Shown piece by piece: positions 42,699 to 50,971 of a stretch of 64,000 nt of DNA. A program made the position numbers and the translations under genes. This stretch comes from Actinomadura xylanilytica (GTDB taxonomy: Bacteria > Actinomycetota > Actinomycetes > Streptosporangiales > Streptosporangiaceae). The notes below the pieces were generated by a model that was given only the letters and a program-made list of their open reading frames with translations, had not been told where the DNA came from and searched no databases. Where the stretch lies: positions 124,001 to 188,000 of the forward strand of contig NZ_JASNWE010000003.1 in the NCBI RefSeq assembly GCF_030283145.1, written 5' to 3'. The first letter of the stretch is position 1. Each line of letters begins with the position of its first letter.

Positions 42699-43521
42699 TT
42701 TTATCGATTGCTATCGATTGCTAATCGATGCGTTCGTCGCCGGCCGGCATCCCGGGCGAGGCACTCTCCCCGGAATGTCATCAGCAAGAATGACACAAGG
42801 ACCCAGCGCGAATAAGTCGCTCTGCGATCAATGCCGGTGTCGCAGGGTAATTGACCGGCGATCCATCGGCTCACTTGTGCATGGGCCCGAGCAGACCGGC
42901 ATGCCCATGTCATCGATCCGCTGGGACACCCCGAGGTCGGGCGACTGCCCGGCGTCGCGGAGTCACCCGTCGATCAGGTCGGGTCCCGTACGGGCCTCAC
43001 CGAGGCAGCTGCGGGTGCCCAGGATGTTCATGGGTCGTGCTCACGTGCCGTTGCAACTGTGGGGGTGGAATCCCGGGGAGGACGGCGAAACTCCTTCAAC
43101 GCCGTCGTAAAGGTCGCACTGCAGGCACTCGCGGACGCTGCGGGTCCGGGACCGGCGTATGGCGCAGGCTGCCGGGATCCGTGGTGACAGGTGCCGGCCA
43201 AAGCCGCGCGCGCACGTCCACCCATGCCCTCTGCGGCGACGTTGCCGTGAGCATGCGCCTTGGATTCCCCTCACGGATGGGCGGCATCCGTGATCGTGAT
43301 CTTACGTCGACCAAAAGCGGGCACGCCCAGAATGGCCAATATCGGCCAAGTTGGAACAATTCAAACACAGCGATATCCATACCTTTCCAACAGAAATTGC
43401 AGAGGTAGATCACCTCGTCGACAATACCGATGTCGAAAAAGCGACATCCGTCTTGCCGGTGGGCTCTCTCGCCTATGTGATGATCTCTGTCAGAGAGTGC
43501 AAGTCAACGGGGGTACCGAAG
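42699..43521. other. about 820 bases, divergent promoter region
   Basis: No gene with recognisable motifs. The 42700-42830 and 43330-43500 stretches are AT-richer than the window average and probably hold the promoters of the two divergent LuxR-type genes. An in-frame extension of the right-hand gene to 43351 exists, but its codon use looks non-coding. Confidence 0.4.
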
Positions 43522-44247
43522 ATGAGCATGTCGTCATCAGGGCCGACGGGGATCGAAGGGCCGATGGGGATCGAAGGGCGGGTGGGAATCAAGGACCTGA
43601 AAGTGGCCTTGGACGTCGGGAACGAGGTGCTCGCACGGGGACTGCGGGACGCGCTCGGGCAGATCACGGGGATCGGCGATGTCCGCCGCTGCGATGGCGG
43701 GTCGCAGGCTGGTCCGCCACTCCACGCGGAGGGCGCGGACGTGCTCATCACCACCAGCGCCAGAGCGGCCTGGCTGCGCGACATCCCGCACCCGGCCGGC
43801 GGCCATTGCCCGAAGGCTCTCGTGTTACTTGACGAGACCGAGGTCGGCAGGTCCTCGGCGGCCACCCTGCCCGCGGACGGCTTTCTCATCCAGCAGGACC
43901 TCACCGTGGACGCCTTGGGCGACGCTCTCGCGCGCATGGTCAAGGGAGAGATCCCCATGCCCGCCAGGCTGACGAGGGACCTGCTCGCCCGCGCCGACTC
44001 CCCGGTGCACGCCGAGCTGCCGCGTCTGGTCAGGCTCACCGCGCGTGAGAAGGAGACGCTGACGCTGCTGGCCGAGGGGCTGAGCAACAAGCAGATCGCC
44101 CGCCGGCTGGCGATCTCGGACCACGGCGTGAAGCGCCTGGTGACCAGCGTGCTGCTCAAGCTGGGCGCACCGAACCGCACGGCGGCGGTGGTGACCGCCA
44201 TCAGGGTCGGCCTCATCGATCACCTCCGGGAATCCCAGATGGCCTGA
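43522..44247 (+). CDS. LuxR/NarL-type response-regulator-like transcription factor
   Basis: 241 residues from ATG 43522. The N-terminal part (KVALDVGNEVLARGLRDALGQ, VLITTSARAAWLRD, ALVLLDETEV) imitates a receiver domain, but the acidic pocket and phosphorylatable Asp are not clearly conserved, so it is an atypical regulator. The C-terminal helix-turn-helix LTAREKETLTLLAEGLSNKQIARRLAISDHGVKRL is strong (split here at about 176). A TTA codon at 43825-43827 predicts bldA-dependent translation. It is the likely regulator of the locus downstream. Confidence 0.82.
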   Translation: MSMSSSGPTGIEGPMGIEGRVGIKDLKVALDVGNEVLARGLRDALGQITGIGDVRRCDGGSQAGPPLHAEGADVLITTSARAAWLRDIPHPAGGHCPKALVLLDETEVGRSSAATLPADGFLIQQDLTVDALGDALARMVKGEIPMPARLTRDLLARADSPVHAELPRLVRLTAREKETLTLLAEGLSNKQIARRLAISDHGVKRLVTSVLLKLGAPNRTAAVVTAIRVGLIDHLRESQMA

Positions 44248-44416
44248 TCAGCAGCGCAGGAGAACGGCATCGGAGCTCCTGGTGGCCGGGCGTCACGAGC
44301 CTTGCCCACCAGGAGCTCTCCTGTTGCCGATCACGGCGCGCGGTCCGCGGTCAGGCCATGACCAGCGCGATCAGATCTGAATCACCTCAAAGACACCGAG
44401 AGGCCGGTGACAAGTC

Positions 44417-45262
44417 GTGGAGACTTCTCGAACTCGTGGTGGCGACGCTACCGAGGAGACCGGGGGCATCGACAACGTCGAACTGGTCGAGGTCGCCGCG
44501 CGTTCCGCCATCCGGGCCGGACGCTATCTCGCCGACCAGTTCCATCGAGGAATCGCCGCGCGCCAGAAAACGGGCGTGCATGAGCACGACGTCGTGACGG
44601 CTGCGGACGGCCACGCCGAGGCCCTCATCCGGCAGGAACTGACCGCCGCCTTTCCCGCGTCAGTGATCGTCGGCGAGGAGGAGGGGGCCAGCGGCACCGG
44701 GGAGATCCGCTGGTACGTGGACCCGATCGACGGCACCCACAACTTCTCGCGCGGCATTCCTCTGTTCTGCTGCTCGATCGGCATGACCGTGCGGGGCGAG
44801 CCCGTCGGCGGCTGCGTGTACGACCCCATCCACGATGAGCTCTACACCACCGACGGCCGGGGGGTACGACTCAACGGCGTGCCGGCGCCCGCACCTCCCG
44901 CCCGGCCCGTGCCCATGGTGCTCACCGACATCCCCAATGCCGGGGTGACCAACGACCCGGTGGAACTGAGCCTGTTCACCGCCCTCCTCGCGAAGGCCGA
45001 TGTCCGCCGGATCGGCTCGTCGGCGCTCGCGCTGGCCTATGTCGCGTCCGGCCGAGCGGATCTGGCCGTCAACGCCGACGTGTTCGCCTGGGACATCGCG
45101 GCGGGCGGCGCCCTGGTCACCGCCGCGGGTGGCACCTTCGTGGCGGTGCCCGACGAACCGCGCACCACGCGGCCCGGGGGATTCATCGCCTGGCGCCAGG
45201 GTTTCGACGAGCTGGGCACCGTCACCCTGAATGCGCTGAAGAACCTTCCTGCCCTCCGGTGA
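44417..45262 (+). CDS. inositol monophosphatase-family phosphatase
   Basis: 281 residues. All metal-site motifs are intact: VGEEEG (Glu pair), DPIDGTHNF (DPxDGT) and WDIAAGG (WDxAAG). The family dephosphorylates inositol phosphate, histidinol phosphate, fructose-1,6-bisphosphate or related sugars. GTG 44417 has a weak GAGAGG upstream. Next come a class III aminotransferase and a Gfo/Idh/MocA dehydrogenase, a trio suited to making an amino-cyclitol or amino sugar. Confidence 0.88.
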   Translation: METSRTRGGDATEETGGIDNVELVEVAARSAIRAGRYLADQFHRGIAARQKTGVHEHDVVTAADGHAEALIRQELTAAFPASVIVGEEEGASGTGEIRWYVDPIDGTHNFSRGIPLFCCSIGMTVRGEPVGGCVYDPIHDELYTTDGRGVRLNGVPAPAPPARPVPMVLTDIPNAGVTNDPVELSLFTALLAKADVRRIGSSALALAYVASGRADLAVNADVFAWDIAAGGALVTAAGGTFVAVPDEPRTTRPGGFIAWRQGFDELGTVTLNALKNLPALR

Positions 45263-45297
45263 AATCCGGAGATTGACACAAAAGCTCGGAAGAGCGA

Positions 45298-45387
45298 GTG
45301 ACCGCCGAAGGGCTGGGCAACAAGGAGCCCGCGCGGCGCCTCGATTCCGACTACGGCTATCGCCTCCCCTTGGGTGATTCCGGGTGA
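45298..45387 (+). pseudogene. LuxR helix-turn-helix fragment
   Basis: A 29-codon frame from a GTG at 45298 reads VTAEGLGNKEPARRLDSDYG, clearly related to AEGLSNKQIARRLAISDHG in the LuxR-type gene at 43522, then stops. It lies between the phosphatase and the aminotransferase genes. It appears to be a small duplicated or residual fragment of a LuxR gene. Confidence 0.5.
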
Positions 45388-45535
45388 ACGGCCACATGGG
45401 CATGACCATTCGTCCGGAAGAAAGGAAAGCCGCCAGGGCATGACGCTGACCCCGCCATGCGAACGAAGATGACAGAGATTCTGGACGATTCCTCGCATGC
45501 CCGATCGGCAGCATCCACGAAGGAGAGGCGAAAGC

Positions 45536-46870
45536 ATGTCCGAGAACCCCGAACCGGGGAGGCGGAACCCGCGTGACCGAGCATCGGAGCATTGGCAGGC
45601 CGAACAGGAGGTCCTCGGGCCGGGCCTGCAGGCGGTCATGCTGTGGTCCGAACTGTGCGTGGAGGAGGCGTCCGGCGCGGTCCTGACCGACATGGACGGC
45701 AACCGGATCCTCGACCTGCAGGGCGCGGGAGGTGTGAACTCCATCGGTCACGCCAATCCCCGGCTGGTGGACGCGCTCACCACGGAGATCACCACGGCAC
45801 CGGCCGGGGCGTTCGGGTCACGGGCCCGTCGCGACATGACGAACTCGTTGCGCCGGGTGCTTCCCGGTGACCTCGACCGGATCCAGCTCTACAGCGGCGG
45901 CGCCGAGGCGGTCGAGGCGGCGTTGCGGCTCGCCAAGTCCGTCACCGGCAAGCACGAGTTCCTGTCGTTCTGGGGCGGCTTCCACGGGAAGACCGCGGGC
46001 AGCCTCGCCCTGACGGCCGGGGCCCGCGCGAAGCTCGGCCCGCTGCCGCCCGGGTACTTCAGCGCCCCGTACGCCAACTGCTACCGGTGCCCGTTCAAGC
46101 TGAAGCCGGCGTCCTGCGGCTTCGCCTGCGTGGACCATGCCCGCAGCGTGATCAAAGAGAACTCGACCGGGTCGCTCGCGGCGATCGTCGTGGAGCCGGT
46201 GCAGGGCCGTTCGGGCAACGTGGTTCCGCCGCCGGGATACCTCTCGGCGCTGAAAGGCCTCGCCGAGGAGTTCGACGCGCTGCTCATCGTCGACGAGATG
46301 ATGACGGGCTTCGGCCGTACCGGCAGCATGTTCGCCTTCACCCAGGACGACGTCGAGCCGGACATCGTCACGGTCGGCAAGGGCATGGGCGGCGGCTACC
46401 CGGTCACCGGTGTGATCGCGTCGGCCGAGACGATGTCCGCCTCCCCGTTCTCCGACCCCAGCGCCAGCTCGTCCAGCTTCGGGGCGTTCCCGATGGCCTG
46501 CCGGGCGGTGGCCGTCGTCACCGACGCCCTGGTCGAGGGCGATCTGCCCGCGCACGCGGCCAAGCTCGGCACCGAGATGCTGGCCGCGCTGGCCCCCCTC
46601 GCCGAGGAGGCCCCGCTGGTCGGTGACGTGCGAGGCCTGGGCCTGGCGATCGGCATCGAGTTGGTCGCCGACAAACAGACCCGCGAACCGGTCGGTAAGG
46701 ACATCGTCCGCAAGGCGTTCCTGGCCCTCATGGAGGCCGGGGTGCTGGTCATGGTCGGCGGCAACAGCCTCCGGCTCTACCCGCCCCTCAACATCGACAC
46801 CGAACAGGCGCACCAGGCGGTCGACCTGATCCGCCGCACCCTGATCGACCTGCCCGCCGGAGGCGCGTGA
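45536..46870 (+). CDS. class III PLP-dependent aminotransferase
   Basis: 444 residues. Family marks: GGVNSIGHANPRL near the N-terminus, SGGAEAVEAALRLAK, a Cys-rich CYRCPF/CGFAC insert common in class III enzymes, DEMMTGFGRTG and VGKGMGGGYPVTG with the PLP-binding Lys. AAGGAGAGG precedes ATG 45536. It transfers an amino group to an aldehyde or ketone; relatives include GABA-, ornithine- and neamine-type transaminases. It overlaps the following dehydrogenase gene (TGATG), supporting a shared pathway. Confidence 0.9.
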   Translation: MSENPEPGRRNPRDRASEHWQAEQEVLGPGLQAVMLWSELCVEEASGAVLTDMDGNRILDLQGAGGVNSIGHANPRLVDALTTEITTAPAGAFGSRARRDMTNSLRRVLPGDLDRIQLYSGGAEAVEAALRLAKSVTGKHEFLSFWGGFHGKTAGSLALTAGARAKLGPLPPGYFSAPYANCYRCPFKLKPASCGFACVDHARSVIKENSTGSLAAIVVEPVQGRSGNVVPPPGYLSALKGLAEEFDALLIVDEMMTGFGRTGSMFAFTQDDVEPDIVTVGKGMGGGYPVTGVIASAETMSASPFSDPSASSSSFGAFPMACRAVAVVTDALVEGDLPAHAAKLGTEMLAALAPLAEEAPLVGDVRGLGLAIGIELVADKQTREPVGKDIVRKAFLALMEAGVLVMVGGNSLRLYPPLNIDTEQAHQAVDLIRRTLIDLPAGGA

Positions 46871-47862
46871 TGGATTTGGCGATCATCGGATTCGGTACCG
46901 CGGGCGAGGCGCGGCTGTTCGCCTACGCCCTGATCGAGAACGCGCGCGTCACCTGCGTCGTCGACCCCTCCCCGGACCGGCGGGAACGTGCGGCCCTCCT
47001 CGGCCTCACCGCCTACGCGGATCTGCCCGCGATGCTGGCGGCGACCCCGGTGGACGCGATCGACATCTGCTCGCCCCCGGCCTACCACGCCGAACTCGTC
47101 ACCGCCGGGCTGACCGCCGGGTGCCACGTGATCTGCGAGAAGCCCGTGGCGTTCGAGGGAGCGAAGGCGGCCGAACTGGTCGCCTGTTCACGGCGGACGG
47201 GGCGGCTGCTCTACCCGGCGCACAACTACACCTTCTCGCCGATGATGCGGATGTTCACCGAGGCGATCGCGGACGACACGGTCGGCCGGCCGATGACCGC
47301 GTCGTTCGAGATCCGACGCCGCACGCACGCGCGCGGCGTGCCGTCCTGGATGCCGGACTGGCGTCGCGATCCCTCCGTGGCGTGCGGCGGCATCCTTCTG
47401 GATCACGGCACGCACTGCGTCTACATGGCGACCCGCCTTTTCGGCGCCCTTCCCACCAAGGTGTCGTGCACGACGAGCCTGAACGACGATGGTCTGGACC
47501 ACGCGGCCAAGCTTCAGTTGAGTTTCCCGGAGGGCTCCTGCAGCATCGTCCTGAGCTGGGTCAGCGACGAACGTTCCAACCTGTACGAGCTGAACGGCCC
47601 GACCGGTTCGGTCTCTATCCGGGACGGCCGCGCGCTCGTCGAGGGACCGCGTGGCCGTCAAGTCCGGGAGCTCACCTCCCCCACCGGCAGCGGTACACAC
47701 GAAGAATGGTTCGCTGACATGTTCGCCGACTTCGCCGGGCTGGTCGAACGCCCGCGCGAGTGGTCCCGGCCGCTGGACGAGACGCTGGCGACCGCGCGGA
47801 TCATCGACGCGGCCTATCGCTCCGCCGCGCAGAACGGCACAGCGGTCGCCATCGACGGCTAG
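46870..47862 (+). CDS. Gfo/Idh/MocA-family NAD(P)-dependent dehydrogenase
   Basis: 330 residues. N-terminal Rossmann motif LAIIGFGTAGEA, the CEKPV motif near residue 98, and LDHGTHCVYMA with the catalytic His near residue 182. Family members oxidise cyclitol and sugar hydroxyls. It overlaps the aminotransferase stop by one base. Alcohol oxidation plus transamination is the usual route to an amino-cyclitol. A strong hairpin follows. Confidence 0.88.
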   Translation: MDLAIIGFGTAGEARLFAYALIENARVTCVVDPSPDRRERAALLGLTAYADLPAMLAATPVDAIDICSPPAYHAELVTAGLTAGCHVICEKPVAFEGAKAAELVACSRRTGRLLYPAHNYTFSPMMRMFTEAIADDTVGRPMTASFEIRRRTHARGVPSWMPDWRRDPSVACGGILLDHGTHCVYMATRLFGALPTKVSCTTSLNDDGLDHAAKLQLSFPEGSCSIVLSWVSDERSNLYELNGPTGSVSIRDGRALVEGPRGRQVRELTSPTGSGTHEEWFADMFADFAGLVERPREWSRPLDETLATARIIDAAYRSAAQNGTAVAIDG

Positions 47863-47949
47863 GCGGTGTTTCCAACGCCCGGCCCGGCGTCCTCGCCTGG
47901 CGGCTCGGACGCCGACCGTGCTTGGGCGAGCGCGACATCGCTTCGCGAT

Positions 47950-47991
47950 CTGGCCGGTGGGGCTCGCCTCCGGCTTCGCCCCACCGGCCAG
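47950..47991 (+). terminator. 14-bp perfect hairpin after the dehydrogenase gene
   Basis: CTGGCCGGTGGGGC (47950-47963) pairs with 47978-47991 around a 14-base loop. It ends the phosphatase-aminotransferase-dehydrogenase unit. The surrounding sequence has more self-complementarity (cgcttcgcg) and may be part of a dispersed repeat. Confidence 0.65.
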
Positions 47992-48024
47992 GTAGCGCAC
48001 TCGCGCGACGGCCGAGGCACTTTG

Positions 48025-48181
48025 AGACAGGCCCTAGGTGTACTGACGACAGAGGTTGTGAACGCGGGGAACACGTTCAGATGGTCGTGGAATGAGGGGG
48101 CCTCCGGGTTCGGTGTGGATTGCGAGATCCACGCCGACGCCTAGGAGGCCCTCATGCCCCATCGCGACGCCCCAGACCTGA
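48025..48181 (+). mobile_element. 5' remnant of an IS481-like insertion sequence
   Basis: After ctttgagacaggccctag, a pattern typical of actinomycete IS left ends, the sequence runs through a leader containing GTGTGGATTGCGAGATCC and CTAGGAGG to an ATG at 48154 that reads MPHRDAPDLT, closely matching the MPHRNAPLT start of IS481-family transposases. After about ten codons the similarity stops and the minus-strand hydrolase reads in. The transposase body and right end are absent. Element identity rests on recall, not on a search. Confidence 0.5.
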
Positions 48182-48922
48182 CCCGGCGGTGTCGAAGGCC
48201 CGCAGCAGGGCTCGGCCGAACTCGGGGCTGGCGATGTAGGGGCGTGGGGCGCGCAGTCGGGGGTCGCAGTCCATCACCATGTCGTGGACGTCCTCGCCGT
48301 GGTAGGGCGCGAGCCCCTCGCCGCCCGCCAGGCCGTCCCCGACATCGGCGAGGTTGATCCACTCCCGCACGCGGGGGCGTGCCGGGCTGCGCCGCCAGGC
48401 CAGCGGCGAGCCAACGGTGATCAGCGTGACCGCCTCGCGGGGAACCGTCGGCCGCCGGGCGAGGACGTCCACGGCCGCAACGGCGCCAAGACCGAAACCG
48501 ACAACGGCCCGGGTCTCCGGGGCGAGCGCCTCGCGGACCGCCCGGTGGTCGCCGGCGGTTGGGCCGGACATCATCGCGCGGACCGTCCGGATCAGGTCCT
48601 CGGGCGGCAGACCGGTGAAGAAGCGGGACCGGCTGAGCGCGACCAGGCGGTCGGCCGCGAACTCTCGGCGGACGGCCTCGTCGTCGAAACGCGCGACGCG
48701 CCACCACCGCTCGAGAACCTCCGCCTCCCACCCGGTCAGGGGCGGCTCACCGGAGTGCTCGGTGCGGCCGTCGACGTCAACGATCGCCACGTCCGGCGCC
48801 TCGGGCGGTGTGGCCCCGGCGAGAGCCAGACCGTCCTGCAGGGAGGTGACCCACTCCAGCCGCAGCGAGCACGGATCCCGGCGTGGCCCACCGGTTCCGT
48901 GCACGACGAGAACGGATGTCAC
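48152..48922 (-). CDS. alpha/beta-hydrolase-fold protein lacking the nucleophile Ser
   Basis: 256 residues. VLVVHGTGG near the N-terminus is the hydrolase oxyanion strand and turn, and the later VVGFGLGAVAAVDVL aligns with the GxSxG nucleophile elbow, but the Ser is G144. A later HGEDVHDM could hold the His. The last few residues and stop lie within the IS481-like remnant, so its native C-terminus may have been replaced. It is divergent from the FAAL gene. Catalysis of ordinary ester hydrolysis is unlikely. Confidence 0.65.
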   Translation of the reverse strand: MTSVLVVHGTGGPRRDPCSLRLEWVTSLQDGLALAGATPPEAPDVAIVDVDGRTEHSGEPPLTGWEAEVLERWWRVARFDDEAVRREFAADRLVALSRSRFFTGLPPEDLIRTVRAMMSGPTAGDHRAVREALAPETRAVVGFGLGAVAAVDVLARRPTVPREAVTLITVGSPLAWRRSPARPRVREWINLADVGDGLAGGEGLAPYHGEDVHDMVMDCDPRLRAPRPYIASPEFGRALLRAFDTAGSGLGRRDGA

Positions 48923-49210
48923 CGCTACCTCCAGGCGTCGCGGAACGGCTTCCGCCGCTCCTCGCGTATTTCGGTGGACTTGGTCCGTTCACGCTAACTC
49001 CTGAATCGGCCGACGACCGTCCGCTATTCGAACAGCGACCCGCCTGCACCTTGTTTTCGCAGCTCATAGCCGTGTTGGACAATTCGGGCCTACCCGATCA
49101 GGCGGGTGTTCGTGCAGATCTATCGCGCGCTCTTCTATGGCTTGTGACCAATTTCTTGGATAGGCGAGGCTTGACTACCCGACGTCTCGACCGATGAAGG
49201 CCGGCAGCAT
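48923..49210. other. divergent promoter region before the FAAL-led operon
   Basis: 288 bases with no gene. AT-richer stretches (cttggataggcgaggcttgactacccg near 49160-49185) may contain promoter elements for the long plus-strand operon. No operator-like palindrome was obvious. Confidence 0.35.
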
Positions 49211-50971
49211 ATGAACGAGCACAGCAGCTTCGTCGAACTCATGTGCGCGAGGGCGATGGAACACGGTGACCAGACCGCCCTGGTCTTCAGCGCGGATCCG
49301 TTCCGCCCCGAACGCGACGAGATCCTGACGTACCGGAGCCTCGACCAGGCCGCCCGGCGGGTGGCCGCGTTGCTCCAGGCACGGTTCGCCCCCGGCGACC
49401 GCGTCCTGGTGCTGCAACCGACGGGGCTCGGGTTCGCGTCGAGCTTCCTCGGCTGCGTGTACGCAGGCATGGTCCCGGTCGCCGCGCCGCCGCCCGACGG
49501 CCACCGGCGCCAGGCGGACCGGATCGCCGCCATCGCGCGGGACGCGGACGCCGTCGCGGCCCTGGCCGACACCACCGACATGGAGGCGCTCACGACCTGG
49601 GCCAAGGAACAGGACCTCCCCGGGTTCGCCCTCCTGGACCCCTCATCCGAGCAACTGCCCCTGGCCGCCGCCTGGCGGCGTCCGCCTGCCGACCCCGACG
49701 CGCTGGTCTTCCTCCAGTACACCTCCGGGTCGACCAGCGACCCCAAGGGCGTCATGGTCGACCACGCCAACCTGCTGGCCAACGCCCGGCTGCTCGCACT
49801 GGTCCTCGACCTCGACTCCGCGACCGTCGCGGGCGGCTGGCTGCCGATGCACCACGACTTCGGGTTGATCGGGCTACTGCTGACTCCGCTGATCCTGGGC
49901 GGCCGCAGCGTGCTGATGCCGCCGATGGCGTTCCTCAAGCGACCCAACGCCTGGCTGACACTGATCGACCGGCACGGCATCGACTTCTCGCCGGCCCCGA
50001 ACTTCGCGTTCGAGCTGGCCGCCCGGCGGGCCACCGACGCGGAGATCGCCGAACTCGACCTGTCCCGCTGGCGGCTGGCGGTGAACGGCGCGGAGCCGGT
50101 CCATGCCTCGACCCTCGAGGGGTTCGCCCGGCGGTTCGCGGCGGCGGGTCTGTCCCCGACGGCGCCGCTGCCCGGCTACGGCATGGCCGAGACGACCCTG
50201 GTGGTCTCCGGCGACCGGCCCGGCCGCCACCCCGTGATCACCCCGGTGGACCCGGCCGCGCTCGAACGCGGCGAGCTGGCGCCGCCCGCCGACGGCGCGA
50301 CGGCGCGACGGCTCGTGAGCTGTGGCCCCGCCGAGGTGCTCGACATCATCGTCGTCGACCCCGACTCCGGCCGGATGCTGCCGGACGGGCGGGTGGGGGA
50401 AATCTGGGTGCGCGGCCCGAACGTCGCCCGGGGCTACTGGAGGCGCCCCGAGGAGACCGCGCTGGTCTTCGATGTCACCACCGCCGACGGCGACCCGGGA
50501 TACCTGCGCACCGGCGACCTCGGGATCCTGCACGAGGGCGAACTCTACGTCACCGGCCGGATCAAGGAACTCATCATCGTCCGGGGCCGCAACCTGTACC
50601 CGCAGGACCTGGAGGCGGTGACCCGCACCGCGCACCCGGCCCTTGAACGTGGCGTCGGCGCCGCCTTCTCCGTCCCGGTCCCGGAGGAGGAAGTGGTGAT
50701 CGTCCGAGAGTGCCGCGAACGGGATCCCGCCGAACTGGCACGCGTCGCCGAGGCCGTTCGCGACCGCCTGAGCCGCGAGTGCGGGGTGAATGCCCAGGGC
50801 ATCGTCCTCGTCCGCCCCGGCAGGGTCGCGCGGACCAGCAGCGGGAAGATCCAGCGCCGCCTCGTTCGCGAGCAGTTCCTGCGGGGGGATCTGACCCCAG
50901 TCCACGCGGAACTGAGCCCGTCCGTCCGCGCCAACCTCCCCGCCGTCAAGACCGGGAGGACGGCATCGTGA
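49211..50971 (+). CDS. fatty acyl-AMP ligase (FAAL)-like adenylating enzyme
   Basis: 586 residues of the ANL superfamily. The P-loop LQYTSGSTSDPKGV is near residue 173, followed by WLPMHHDFGLIG, the A5 motif GYGMAETTLV, and the A7/A8 motifs YLRTGDLG and GRIKELIIVRGRNLYPQD. The length, the HHDxGLIG motif and the FAAL-type insertion after A7 suggest acyl-AMP formation and transfer to an ACP rather than CoA. It heads a coupled operon with two ACPs and four ACAD-like proteins. Its stop overlaps the GTG of the next gene. Confidence 0.9.
   Translation: MNEHSSFVELMCARAMEHGDQTALVFSADPFRPERDEILTYRSLDQAARRVAALLQARFAPGDRVLVLQPTGLGFASSFLGCVYAGMVPVAAPPPDGHRRQADRIAAIARDADAVAALADTTDMEALTTWAKEQDLPGFALLDPSSEQLPLAAAWRRPPADPDALVFLQYTSGSTSDPKGVMVDHANLLANARLLALVLDLDSATVAGGWLPMHHDFGLIGLLLTPLILGGRSVLMPPMAFLKRPNAWLTLIDRHGIDFSPAPNFAFELAARRATDAEIAELDLSRWRLAVNGAEPVHASTLEGFARRFAAAGLSPTAPLPGYGMAETTLVVSGDRPGRHPVITPVDPAALERGELAPPADGATARRLVSCGPAEVLDIIVVDPDSGRMLPDGRVGEIWVRGPNVARGYWRRPEETALVFDVTTADGDPGYLRTGDLGILHEGELYVTGRIKELIIVRGRNLYPQDLEAVTRTAHPALERGVGAAFSVPVPEEEVVIVRECRERDPAELARVAEAVRDRLSRECGVNAQGIVLVRPGRVARTSSGKIQRRLVREQFLRGDLTPVHAELSPSVRANLPAVKTGRTAS

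Noticed and set aside
43351..43521. N-terminal extension of the LuxR-type gene to 43351
   Set aside because: AT-richer and without typical third-position GC bias; more likely promoter and leader.
50710..50967. Extended frame joining the FAAL and first ACAD-like gene
   Set aside because: The part before 50968 is out of frame with the FAAL gene and overlaps its conserved C-terminal domain.
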